A DNA stretch of 64,000 nucleotides from Hygrocybe punicea (taxonomy: Eukaryota; Basidiomycota; Agaricomycetes; Agaricales; Hygrophoraceae), in assembly GCA_963556145.1 (NCBI GenBank), contig OY744463.1:2604001-2668000 (forward strand). The letters are read 5' to 3'. The position numbers and the translations under genes are program-made. Each line of letters opens with the position of its first letter. The stretch's first letter is position 1. Of the stretch, positions 1 to 11,242 are shown one piece after another. The notes beneath the pieces are model-generated. The model had not been told where the DNA came from, did not search any database, and worked only from the letters and a program-made list of their open reading frames with translations.

Positions 1-1883
1 TGCCCCATATGTCGGCCAAAAAGGTGATCTCGCCATGGACTATCCGCTTCTTGACCTTGTCTTCGCATATGATGGAAAATTGTGAGCACTGAGAGTCAGT
101 ATAATCCAGTGCGGCCGAGTGGTTGACAGAGTTCGGCCAGCTCGACGAACACATTCCCGTCTCAAAGGGGTGCGATCCCCTTTTGTGTCGCAAAAAGTCA
201 ACATATTCGAGGTTGCATGATGAGATAGAACATACGAGAGCATTACAAACAGGATAACGCCTGCGCTCCAACAATCCGCAGACATGCCCACATATCCGAG
301 ATGCTTGTGGTCCAGGGCAAGTATACCTTCTGGCGGCAAATATGATACTGTACCACAGACATTAAGGGTTTCTTGATAACCTCGGGGGCGTGCGAGGCCG
401 AAGTCAGCTATCTGGATACACGGATAAGGTCCAGGAGAGAGCATCAATATGTTTTCAGGCTGTTGACAACGTGGATTACTTGTAGAACATATTCCGTGGT
501 GAACAATACCCGTTCACCTTGATATCTGCAGAAGTAATCAATTAAAGATACAAGATAGAAACAAGCAATACGTGCCCCGGTGTGATATTGACTTGTCGTG
601 CAAATACGTCAAACCTTTCAAAAGCTGATACATGATGTACTTGGCTTCGCCTTCGCAGAGGCGATTGTCGGTCTCGGTATGGCTTGTGATATAGGTGAAT
701 AGATCACCACCTGTGCAAAGCTGCAGGAATATGTGCCTGAAACGAGAAGAACAAGGTAAGGAAGGAATGTTGACGAAGGAAAGGGCGAACAAAAATTTCC
801 CATCGACCGCGACATCGAATACTCTGTTAATATTAGGCTATATAAAGGTCGATTAGAATTGTTTAATATTTGTTCGACGAGGGCCGCACATGATCAAGAG
901 CGAGAAGTATCTTGAACTCCTTCATGACTTTCGTAATCTCACTTTCCTTCTTGGATTTGATACTCTTGCAGGCAACTTGCCTATGCGCTGTGGTATCCAC
1001 AGCAAGATGAACGGTAGCAAAGCTACCACTTCCAAGACAGTGTGACGACACCATATAATTGCCAATACGCTTGCAAAAGTCGGGTTTAACTTCAACCACG
1101 TTGAAGGCGTAGAAATCTCGGCTACCTTAATAGAAGGTTTTTGAGGTGGGGTTGGATCAAAGATGTTGGATTTCTCATTGGGTTCCTTCCAAATGTGGAT
1201 GCACTCGAAAGCTTCATGATAAAGCGCAGTCAACAAACACGGCTTGTTCAGATAAGGCGACAAACTTTGAGAAGATGGTATCTCGACCGTGTCGCCATCC
1301 ATGAGGATCACAGAGGTCTTCCGAATTTTGTGACCGTTGAGGATGACTCCATTTGTTGATAGATCCTGAGATTTTAACATTTCTCTGGCGGTTATTCACC
1401 ATACACCCGTTAATGAAAAATGTAAGCCCACCTGGCATGATACAATGATACCACCGGTGCAAGAACGAACGCTGAAACATCCACAGTAAGTTCCAAAGTC
1501 AGTCTTAGATTCAGACGACTGACGCATATAATTTGCAATGAAGGCTTGAGACCACAATATCTGGTATCACGTATGAGCTACCGTGGAAGTCAGCAAAGCA
1601 GTCTTTGCTCTATGGAGGGCTACGACAGACGAACCAGAGGACGGGATTTCGTCCGATAGTCACAGGCTTGTTGATACTCAGAACTACGGCTAAAGAGTGC
1701 CATCGATCATGCACACTCTTGAAAACCAGTAGGTATTCGTTCACCTTCTCTACGGCCGTTCTTGTTAGTAGTCACCAACTTGGCGCATATACTCGATGAG
1801 GTTCGAGAACAAGTCAATGGCATTGCGATAGATGTATTTTGGCGGCTTGACGTGCATTGTCGGTGGACACCGTGATTTTGCAT
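1..1883 (-). CDS. FHA-domain Ser/Thr kinase, copy 1 (C-terminus beyond window edge)
   Basis: This is the duplicate of the kinase gene described at 11243-13378. The start codon is at 1883 (reverse strand). The FHA region lies around 1150-1700, the glycine-rich loop near 1033, and the DFG motif near 411. The last part of the kinase domain and the stop codon lie left of the window. The sequence is the same as copy 2 over the shared part, including the 8-nt exon at 518-525. It probably results from redundant assembly rather than being a paralogue. Confidence 0.85.
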
Positions 1884-2027
1884 GATGCAGAAAGTTTGAA
1901 CCGAGTACTACTTAGACAACTCGACCACGTGACTAAGTAATGTACAGCCAATCACAGCTAATGAACAAATGATAATTTCAGCTCTGATTCCAGCATCAAT
2001 ACATGGCTTCCAACCTTGTGTATAAGT

Positions 2028-4361
2028 TTAATCGTAACCTTTGCCGCTACGTTGCTTGATATGCTTGCCTTTCTTGTGATGTTTCTTGTCTGTTCTAAGG
2101 TCACCCAATTTCGTCAAAAAGGTAGCAGTCTGAACCAGTGTTCCCTCGAGAGGGGTCCCGTCGTCAGCCACGGAATTTTGATGTGGAAATAGTCTTGCCC
2201 TTGTAAACTCATGGCCGTGCCGAACAGATCCTTGCACGAAAGGTCTCGTTGACAACGTTGAGCTGTTGTCGAAGAAGTCGTCGTCGACGGCTTGTGACTT
2301 GAGTCCTTGGCCAAGCACGGGGAGAACGTTGCCTTCGTTGCCTGCTGGGGGGACATTTGAAGGCACAAATGTTGCAGCACCTTTTACAACTCGTGTTATT
2401 GGAGCATGTTTTTTACTCCGGGCTCGCTTTAGTGCAAGCTGGTGTGTCTGCTGATTGAAGGAGTCTTCCGATATACCAGGGGGAGGGTTGGCGAACAGTA
2501 GTTTCCCGTTGACGTAGTCCTTGAGGACATACCGCGCCGATCGAGCCTCATCAGGGTTTCCCTGTCCCGCGCGCATGAATCCTCGCCCAACTATTGGGCC
2601 GACATGAGTCAAAGACCCCTACAAGTCGGAAGAAGGGATCATGCTTACTTGCGTGCGCCACCAAGAAGTTTTGCGGTGTTATTTTGCCATCTCCACCTTC
2701 TTCGACCCCTCGTACTCGCACTGTCAAACCATATACCGCCTCCAATACGCTCTTTGGTATCCTCTTCACAACCAGTGCAATGGGTCCCGTGTACTCCTTC
2801 ATCTGATCTATAGGAAGCACGCCATCACAGACCAAGTCCGCCTTGGTAGTGGCAAACTGCGGAAAGACCAGACCAGGACAATCACACAGAACTATAGAGT
2901 CCGATAAATGAATAGTCTGAAAATGCTTGGTTTTTCCTGGTGTCGAGGAAACGCTGACTTTTTTCTCTCCGAGAAGAGAATTGATGGTGCTAGATTTGCC
3001 TACGTTTGGATAGCCAACCAGTCCGACTACCAACTTAGTTGCAGGTTTACCGGAAGAGTCGGTGAATGCTAAGGATAATAATATCAGAAATGCTGGAATC
3101 AGTCACAAGACATGACTTTGTTTACCAGAGAGATCGGGTGCCGCCTTCGAGAAGAGCTCTTCAAGTGCCACAACCGTTAATACCTTTGTCCTGGGATCTT
3201 CATCCGTTGAGTCTTCTTCGGCGGAAAAATATTCATCTTCCTCTAATGCCGAAGATGATTCAACGTCTTCTGACGCCGCGTCGGCGTCCCGCCTTTCTTG
3301 CTGAACTGCATGTGCATTAGTTGCCGAGTAAAAGGCATACTGTATCCTATGCTGGTCGAAATAATCCGCCCACAAGCGTCTTCAATGAAAGGTCAGTCAA
3401 CAAGGAATCAACGTTGTCCCGGAGGGAAAATAAAATCACCTTTGATGCGGCATGAGGAGATCAGCTTTGTTGAGCAATAACAAATTTCTCCGTATTCCTT
3501 TCCCAGTTCCATTTTCTCCTTCCGCCCCTTCTATATCTATTACATATGATTCCAAATCTTCACATCGAAAGCGCAAAGGATTTCGCGAATCAACGATTTG
3601 TACAATGAGATGGGAACGCTCCAGGACGCGCCATAGTTGACGCCACACTTCAATGTTCCGTTCAAATGGCGTGAGGAGGAAGTTTTCTTGCTCCTGAAGT
3701 CTATAGTAATTCGAAGTGATTCCATTATAAGATATCACAATAGAAAAATGGACGTACTCAGCTAATCCCCTACGCCAATCAAGAAAAGCATCCTTCTCTT
3801 GCCTTTCCAGTTGCGAAATTGTCGTGTCTTTCATCCACGGAGGCCTCCTCGGCACCCTCAAGCGTTGTTTATTATCTTGGTGTCTTTTGATCGCAGACTT
3901 CTCTTCATGATCCGTAAGCAGGTATGGATTTTGCGTTGAGCCAGCCACTTGTTGAATGATTTTGACATTGCGACGCTCTGGTACAACATCAACCTAAATA
4001 ACGGTTTCGGACAAGAGTCGAAAGCAGAGGCACCCGCGGTAAACTGCGTGCCAGCCAGCTGGGCCTCGTTCAAGAATTCATCCAAATCCCGTTCTTGCGT
4101 AATAGATTGAAGGCGGGAAGTTGAGTCGACATCTGTTGTAAACTTTCACGAACGCAAAGCCACCTTATTCAGTATTTCGCGAGTACAGGAACTGAACTTG
4201 CTCACAAGCCCCGACTCTTGCTGTTGTCGTGCATCTTTGACTTTCCTGTTAATTATTGCTCTTCCCAAACCGCTTGGATTCAGATCCCGGTGTTTTGGGG
4301 CCTATGAAGTACGCAAGAATTAAAATGCTTCGAGTTATGACCAAACTGAAAAGCTTGCCAT
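2028..4361 (-). CDS. LSG1: LSG1-like large-subunit GTPase, copy 1
   Basis: This is the duplicate of the gene at 13523-15856, with the same reading frames and introns. It encodes the circularly permuted GTPase that releases the export adaptor Nmd3 from pre-60S ribosomal subunits in the cytoplasm. No difference from copy 2 was seen across this gene. It is likely redundant contig sequence rather than a second locus. Confidence 0.88.
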
Positions 4362-4466
4362 GGCCCAACTGCTCAAAGATCCGTTCAATAGCTCCTTACG
4401 TAAACTTGACCAAAACCGTACTAGTACCCTTCTTCCTGCGCTCAAAAAACAGGACTAAACCCCAAG

Positions 4467-5658
4467 ATGAAAAACGGAACGCTCCCGACCTCAATATTCC
4501 CTCTGTATCGAAAGTTTTTACGCCAAGTCCGGCGGCTTCCAAGTGTTTACCTTCAGTATGAGGATCAATTGTAGACTTCACGGCCATTCACAAGTTCTAG
4601 ACAGTTTTTCCGAATCAAGATCGCAGATGATGTCCGCACAATTCTGACGTCCAACAATAACACTCACCTCAAAGCTAGAATAAATAGGGTCTCCAAGGTA
4701 TATTTAACCCCACCTGTCTGTGTTTCATAATGAACTCGATGACAGGAATTGTTGAAGATCGAAGCTGCAAACGGAAGAAATGTAAAGGCATTTGCTCATG
4801 TTTTGGATCTTGCGTATGGAAGAAAGGGAAAACTTAAGTGGGAAATAATGAAAGTAAGTTTCCATCATCTCTAGTTCCGAATGCTTCGTTCAAGTGTTTT
4901 TCTAGCCTTTGTTGTCTGACCCTGGTGCACCAAAGCCTCCGCCGATCATTAAAGCAGAACCGAGTTCATGTCCGCCTGTGTTCTCCCCGGAATTGACTGC
5001 CCTTCTCACATCGTCCTATTCCTCCCCAAAGCCTCTTCGGAATGCTTCTCTCATCTCACCACCGACCTTGCCAGCACGCGCCGATCCATCGTCTGAAGAA
5101 GCGAGGCTTATCGGCCCATTCAGTAAGCGACGGGAGGTTAATATTCGCTGGCGTTTCTTCACCAATGAATGGAAAAAGGTTTTACCCCCGTTACAACTTA
5201 ACTTGGAGGCCCCAGTTCCGCCTCGTGCAGCAAGTAATGAGATGACTCCAGGTTGTGTCGGCGTCCGACAGATTGGCATGCAGGGCTCGGGTGTCTTCGA
5301 AGACATTGAACGCATTGCCGGTCCTCCCTGGGTTTCCAGATCTCCAACTCGCAGAGAAAGACATACGAGATATAGCCATGCGAGTGAATCGTCACCCGAC
5401 TCTTCGTCCACGGAAAGACCTCCAACACGGTGGATCCGCCGACAGTATCAACAACTTCTGGGCCGTCTGCCAATTTTAACCTATCGTGGGGATGGTGTCC
5501 TGCCTGGCACGTACCGTGTGTCACTCTCTCCGAGTGCCATCAAATCTACCCATCGTTGTGGAGCACAAGGTATCGCCAACGTAGATGCGGTCGACATGAC
5601 TTGGCTCGAACAAGCGGATATTCGGGACCAGGACTCCAAAAGGAAACGAAAATCGTAG
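4467..5658 (+). CDS. Cup1-like LYR-motif protein, copy 1
   Basis: This is the duplicate of the gene at 15962-17153. The start codon is at 4467, the LYR exon follows immediately, and the stop is at 5658. The sequence and intron positions are the same as in copy 2. See that entry for domain detail. Confidence 0.85.
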
Positions 5659-5714
5659 CAATGTGATTACAAATGAAATATGCGTAGTGTACGTATGTCA
5701 TAAATAGGTGGAAT

Positions 5715-7961
5715 CTAAGTGGTCCCTTCTTGATTCATGTCTTGTTCCTTCATTGAACTCTCCAACTCCAGGCCATGAAGGTCAATAACGTACATGCCAT
5801 AATTTCGGTCTGTGGCCTTTGCAACTCCAACGTCACCGTCGGCCTGGTTGACACCACACTGCAACATTAGCATGGTCTGGTACTCGTCGAAACTGAAGAC
5901 TTGTTTCTCCCGAATACTGGCCAGCAATTCCTTGGAGACATAAAATATTGGCTAAGTGTTCTGTGCTTCAATTGGAGAAAGCTTACTGGCGGAGACATGA
6001 AGAATAGCGAGTAATAGCGTTTGGCATTCTCAAATTCAGTATATATGGGCTGGTCGTCTGTGATGGTCTTTATTCTTTGTTGTAGGGCCAACATGTTCCG
6101 CATGATTTTCTTGATGCCGAAGACATTGACAAGACGTAAATGTCGAGCATTAGAGATTAGGATAGAATCTATAAGATGTCCTAGCCCCGCGAAGACAAAC
6201 CTGGATGACAGTTGGAAGGAGTTCAAAGTTGATGGACAAGACCCACCGGTGTTCTTTCCTGGGAAGAGTGTTTGACACGCAGTCATCGCATTTTCCAAGC
6301 TCAACATTCAAGTCAGTAACGTGAGGGTCGGGTTCTGCGGCTTCTCTATCGATGAAATAGTGGCCCTGTTACGCTCCATTAGCTCCGTTCATGAATTGAG
6401 TTGGAGGCAGCGGCTTACATGACGCATGCTGGATACTAAATGATGAGCCACTCGACACCGCACATCAATGCGAATGGTATCTAGAACGAGCTCGGCGAGT
6501 TGCTCATACGTGTTGAGGAGGGCTTGAAATCGTCTATCCACGGTACAAATAAGGAATTCATGAGGAAATGTTTGGATGGTAAGATTACTCACAATGCCAT
6601 CTCTCGCGAAAGAGGCAGCGTCAATGGTTCGGAGGAGGTCCTAGGAATTAATTGCGGCAGGGAAGGAGTGTAGGGCGTGATCTGAAGGTTCTGTGGAGTG
6701 GTAGGAGAAAAGAAATCCTCTGACGCGGCTTTGAGAGCATTCAACTCCGTGACAAACCAAATCTCCATGAAAGTCAGGCAGTATCAGATATCAGGGTCTC
6801 GAGAATATCAGGGCTTACTCACGACACTGCGATACAAACTCCCCAGGGCCGCCAGATTTCGGACGGAGGGGATGAGGTCCCCGCCGTTGATCGTTCCGCC
6901 TCCAAGCAGTTCCAATTCAAGATGCGTTTCTTGTCGACAAAGTTGATCTTGCTTGGCAATGTCGGTCTCCTAGCGAATGAACGTGAAGGTGTCGCCTTGT
7001 GTCCCTGACACGGGGAAACTTACGGAAGCTTTGAATAATTCCGAGAGGCACGGAGTTAGTTCTGATCTTTGCGCCCATTGAGCTGCCAATGACAACCGCG
7101 GTTCAGATTCTTCGGGGGCCTTCAGCATCGCAAGGTCTTGGAATCGGTCGCTGCACCGCTGGTAGAACTGAATGATGACACTGAGAATCAAACGGGAATA
7201 GTTTTCACGATGGAAAGGGGTTGTCCGGAGCATGGCACATAGTGAATTAATCAAGGCCATTAGTTGCGTGCTTGCCTAATATAAAAGTATCAGGTAAAGT
7301 TCACCAATCAAAATAACTATACGCACCTTGACCAATGGCTCCGTAGACAATCGCGCTGAGGCCGGATCTGGTTGGAATGCCTCTGGACCTGACAGTGACT
7401 GACATGTATTGAGAGCACAAGTAAGATAGCCAAGCACGTACCAGTAACCGCCTGATGGAAGAGGGAAGAAACTTTCTCCTCTAGTTGTGGTAAGTAAATT
7501 TTCAACACAAATTCATCCAGGACTGCTGCAGATGATCGCATGGATTCCATTCCTGAGGGCAGATTTTCCGATGCACGGTGTAAGAATGCTAATGTCGGTT
7601 GAAAGAGTACGCTGACGTGGAAGGCGTCTGGTCGGACGAGCAGTCGGTGACGCTGACCTACTCCTAATAAACGACTCTCAGTTCCGACAGATGATATCGT
7701 GACTTGGGAGGTATTTTCAACAGAACCCTGCACGAGACCAGGTACTGTATCTTTCAGAACACGAGTCAGCTCGTCCTCATGCGATTTCAGTGTCTTTTTG
7801 GTGAGTTTCATATCTGCATCAGCAAAACGAAAAATATGCTGGTTGAAAAAAGGTGGGACCGTGAGCGTTCTCCTCAATATTTAAGGCTAGAGACACACCG
7901 TTGTTTTGTCCCGGGAAAACCTGCCCTCCCGAAGAATCTCGTTTATAGACGAAATTGGGTT
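5715..7961 (-). CDS. SEC8: Exocyst subunit SEC8, C-terminal fragment cut by the gap
   Basis: The C-terminal portion of the SEC8 gene described at 17210-22040 is present up to the N gap, where it stops in mid-exon. The N-terminal exons are missing from this copy. The only difference from copy 2 is one extra A in an intron (7310-7313). The truncation coincides with the contig boundary, so it should not be read as a natural pseudogene. Confidence 0.9.
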
Positions 7962-8161
7962 NNNNNNNNNNNNNNNNNNNNNNNNNNNNNNNNNNNNNNN
8001 NNNNNNNNNNNNNNNNNNNNNNNNNNNNNNNNNNNNNNNNNNNNNNNNNNNNNNNNNNNNNNNNNNNNNNNNNNNNNNNNNNNNNNNNNNNNNNNNNNNN
8101 NNNNNNNNNNNNNNNNNNNNNNNNNNNNNNNNNNNNNNNNNNNNNNNNNNNNNNNNNNNNN
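7962..8161. other. Assembly gap of 200 N
   Basis: There are exactly 200 consecutive N. The round number suggests a scaffolding placeholder rather than a measured distance. The left contig ends inside a SEC8 exon. The right contig starts just upstream of, or within, the 5' end of a lipase gene. Confidence 0.99.
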
Positions 8162-8296
8162 GAAGCTGGTGGTTCCAGTCTGAGACAAAGGAGAGCATCG
8201 ACACTCTGCTGCACGAGGACGATCGAGCAGACACCTTGCAACAGGAACACGATCAGATCCGGCGCAAATGTTTGTTTTTCCTCGCTTCTCACCAGC

Positions 8297-9499
8297 ATGC
8301 ACACCACCACTTGGCTTACCCTCACTTCTGCAGACCTCGCGCCGACAAATCCTATTGTATTCTGTCATGGCCTTCTCGGATTTGACTTCGTCACTATTGG
8401 ACCTTCTATTGCCCCAATGCAAGTTACCCATTGGCGCGGCATCAGAGAGGTCCTTGAGGCCAATGGTATCGAAGTCCTCATCACTCGTGTGCCCGCAACG
8501 AGCAGCGTGGTCGACAGAGCCAAAGTGCTTGAGCAAAGGATATCAGAGGTCTACCCTGACCGGAGTGTTCACCTCATCGGTAGGTTCCATCTTTTGGTCC
8601 CTTCCACGCTTGCTGACCCCTTGGCAGGTCACAGCATGGTAAGCCATATTTTCACATATATTGCTTGCATGTCCAAAGTTCAGCGTGTATTCATCGCGTG
8701 CTAATCCACAACAGGGCGGCCTTGACTGCCGGTACCTCACGACACACCTCACAGACCGCAAATTCCACGTCCTCTCGATAACGACCATCGCAACTCCGCA
8801 CCGCGGCTCCTCCTTTGCAGACCATTTCCTCGAGACCGTGGGAAAAACTCGCATGCCTTCTGTCATCTCCCTCCTCGAGATGCTCCCGAACGGCGGTGGC
8901 GATGGCAAGGCGTTTGAGTGCCTCACCGTGGAGGGTAGTCGCAAGTTCAATGAGGAGACGCCCGATGTGGAGGGTGTGCGGTATAGTAGCTGGGGAGCAG
9001 TGTATGACCCTGGGCTCATTGACACATGGAAGTAAGCTATGCTCGTTGGCTGTGTGCTTTGTCAGAAGGGTTGATGGGTCTTGCAGGTGGCCACATTCGG
9101 TGATCATGGAGAAGGAGGGCCCAAATGATGGGCTGGTTTCTGTTGAGTCATCGAAATGGGTGTGTCATTACCTGTCTCTTTCTCCAGGGCCGAGCTGAAC
9201 GTTTACTGACCTCCATGCGGCAGGGTACGTACCTCGGCACGCTAGTAGATGTGAACCATCTGGACTTGGTTGGGTGGATCAATACCGCACGATACAAGTG
9301 GGCGGAGATGATGGGGAAGGATATCAAGTTCCGGCCCGCAACCTTTTATCTTGGAATCGCGGACTGGCTGGCACGAGAGGTGGAGGGACAAGAATGTGCG
9401 CCCGAAAGCGAGAGGAGTGACGATAAAGAGGACGCTGGGGAGGTGGACAATACCAGGCGGGGAGCGAAGCTGGATCCGAAGCAAGTCGAGTCGACATAA
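8297..9499 (+). CDS. Serine lipase/esterase (alpha/beta hydrolase), 5' end near gap
   Basis: This is an alpha/beta-hydrolase resembling fungal triacylglycerol lipases. The N-terminal oxyanion region reads PIVFCHGLLGFD. The nucleophile elbow GHSMGG is assembled across two introns, with an 11-nt exon (8628-8638) supplying H-S-M. A TPHRGSS segment follows, as in bacterial-type lipases. Near the C-terminus, GPNDGLVSVESSKWG and DVNHLDLVGW look like the acid and histidine regions. The start at 8297 is the first ATG giving a sensible N-terminus; open frame continues upstream into the gap, so a longer N-terminus is possible. The stop is at 9499. Substrate and location cannot be read from the sequence. 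S-formylglutathione hydrolase follows on the same strand after 116 bp. Confidence 0.82.
8628..8638 (+). other. 11-nt microexon encoding the lipase nucleophile elbow
   Basis: The upstream exon ends ATC-G at 8579. The intron at 8580-8627 (48 nt, gt...cag) is followed by GTCACAGCATG, then an intron at 8639-8714 (76 nt, gtaagc...acag), then GGCGGCCTTGAC. Joining them gives I-G-H-S-M-G-G-L-D, the expected GxSxG serine motif. Without this exon the catalytic serine is lost. Confidence 0.88.
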
Positions 9500-9615
9500 G
9501 GGCGGACAGTTATAGTATCACCCACGCATTCTAATCATTCTGCTAGACACATTACCACTGTATCCATATCATCCAAATTAGTTGCCTAGAGGTTTTCCTG
9601 AGTGAGACCTGCAAC

Positions 9616-10592
9616 ATGGTGCTTGGACCTCTGGAGACAATCTCATCGAATAAGGCCTTTGGAGGCCAACTTACCAAGTACCAGTTCGAGGTAGGTGACG
9701 TTCGGTGCGAGATGGGATCCACCGCAACGCTTTAGTCCTTGTCATTGATCACAGTCGACTGCTCTGGGTGGGCTCCGCACAAGTTTCAACATCTTTCTCC
9801 CAGCGAATGCAACCGGGGACTCAAAGGTCCCAGTCCTTGTTTACCTTGCCGGGTTGACCTGTACGGAAGACACGGGGTGCGTCAATTTCATGATCGATGC
9901 ATGTTCATTGTCCCGCTCAGGCTGCACTCGACGTTGACTAGGGCGCAGAAGGGTGGGTTCATTCGTGACGCTGCATTTCATGGCATTGCGCTCCTCTTCC
10001 CCGACACATCCCCTCGTGGAGCAGGAATCGAAGGCGAAGATGACTCTTGGGATTTCGGAACTGGTACTGATATATCTCAGGCTGTGAATCAGTGTGATAT
10101 GCACCGACCGATTGATATCGACAGGCGCAGGATTCTATCTCAACGCAACTCATCCAAAATATGCGGCACACTACAACATGCGCACTCACATCACACTAGA
10201 GCTACCTCAGGTACTCGAAGCTGCTGGGATCCCCATTGTAGGTTTCTACCTCTTATCGTAAGTCACGCAGGATGACCCGCTCAAGACTTTTTCGCAAGGA
10301 CTTTGGCCGCCAATCGGTCTTTGGTCATTCCATGGGCGGTCACGGTGCGCTGACCCTTTACCTCGCGTCCCCAACAAGGCAATACCGATCTGCCTCCGCC
10401 TTCGCCCCCGTTGCCAACCCAAGCAAGTCTTCTTGGGGTGAGAAAGTGTTCAATGGGTATTTGGAGGGTGGTCTTATCGAGGGCAAGGAGTTTTATGATG
10501 CAACGGAGCTGATTGCGGACAGCAAAGAGCCGCTGCATATCCTCGTTGATTACGTTGGTCAATCTTCTTTGAAAGAGTCCACTTGGACTTCC

Positions 10593-10628
<36 letters not shown>

Positions 10629-10957
10629 GTGAACTGATCGTACACGAACAGGGTACCGCGGATCAATTCTTGAAGCAGGGTCAACTCCTGCCTGAAAATT
10701 TCTTGAGCGCGGCCAGGAATGCGGGGTACGACGACTCTCAGGTGCAAGTGAGGAGCCAGGAAAATTTCGACCACAGTTATTATTTCGTATGTTTTCCTGT
10801 CCGTGTTCTATTTATTTAATTGAAATCATTCGTTGGAATAGGTGTCAACTTTCGCACCGGACCACATCAACTGTCGGTTTCAATATTTTCCTACGCGTTA
10901 TTTCTGGTTTCTGAGTGCACTCTATTCGCAGTTCACGTGAAATTTCTCAAGAACTGA
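9616..10957 (+). CDS. S-formylglutathione hydrolase (esterase D)
   Basis: Hydrolyses S-formylglutathione to formate and glutathione, the last glutathione-dependent step of formaldehyde detoxification, normally in the cytosol. Recognisable blocks in order are VLVYLAGLTCTEDTG, GGFIRDAAFHGIALLFPDTS, DDSWDFGTGAGFYLNAT, FGHSMGGHGALTLYL (nucleophile Ser), DYGTADQFL (Asp) and FDHSYYFVSTFAPDHINFH (His). The start is ATG 9616. Splicing the last intron (ending at 10931) gives the typical short tail and a stop at 10955-10957. Family members are about 280 residues and this reconstruction fits. All catalytic residues are present. One intron carries a (CT)16 microsatellite. Confidence 0.93.
10595..10626 (+). 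repeat. (CT)16 microsatellite in an intron
   Basis: Thirty-two bases of uninterrupted CT repeat lie inside the 98-nt intron 10554-10651 of the S-formylglutathione hydrolase gene. The flanking exons join as D-Y-G-T-A-D. The tract is pyrimidine-rich upstream of the acceptor and likely length-variable between strains. Confidence 0.95.
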
Positions 10958-11242
10958 AACACGAGAATCTCATAATGCTGTATTGTTTATTTACCACGAA
11001 ATCGGGAAATTGGGTATAGGACCGCTTGCAATCACATCGTACCTTGTTGGCATCAACAACACCCATTAAACTGCAAGTTGCCAGACAAGGTGCAATAGAC
11101 AGATGACAGTGAAAGTTCGGTAAGGCAAAAGTGGCCCGTGTTAAAGCTCCAGAAAGGCAAAGCTATCGTCCAGTGGAGAGCCCAAGACCTGATGCCACAA
11201 ATTTAAACAGCAAGCGAACCATACGTAGACTCGAGACTCCTG

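Larger units (their letters stand above)
1..7961. repeat. Left copy of a ~7.96 kb direct duplication
   Basis: This segment matches 11496-19455 in the same orientation. The one difference I found is a homopolymer run: four A at 7310-7313 against three A at 18805-18807, inside a SEC8 intron. The match is already in progress at the window start and stops at the N gap. It holds part of the FHA kinase gene, all of LSG1 and the LYR gene, and the 3' part of SEC8. A contig end inside a gene next to a fixed-size gap points to an assembly overlap rather than a biological repeat. Confidence 0.97.
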
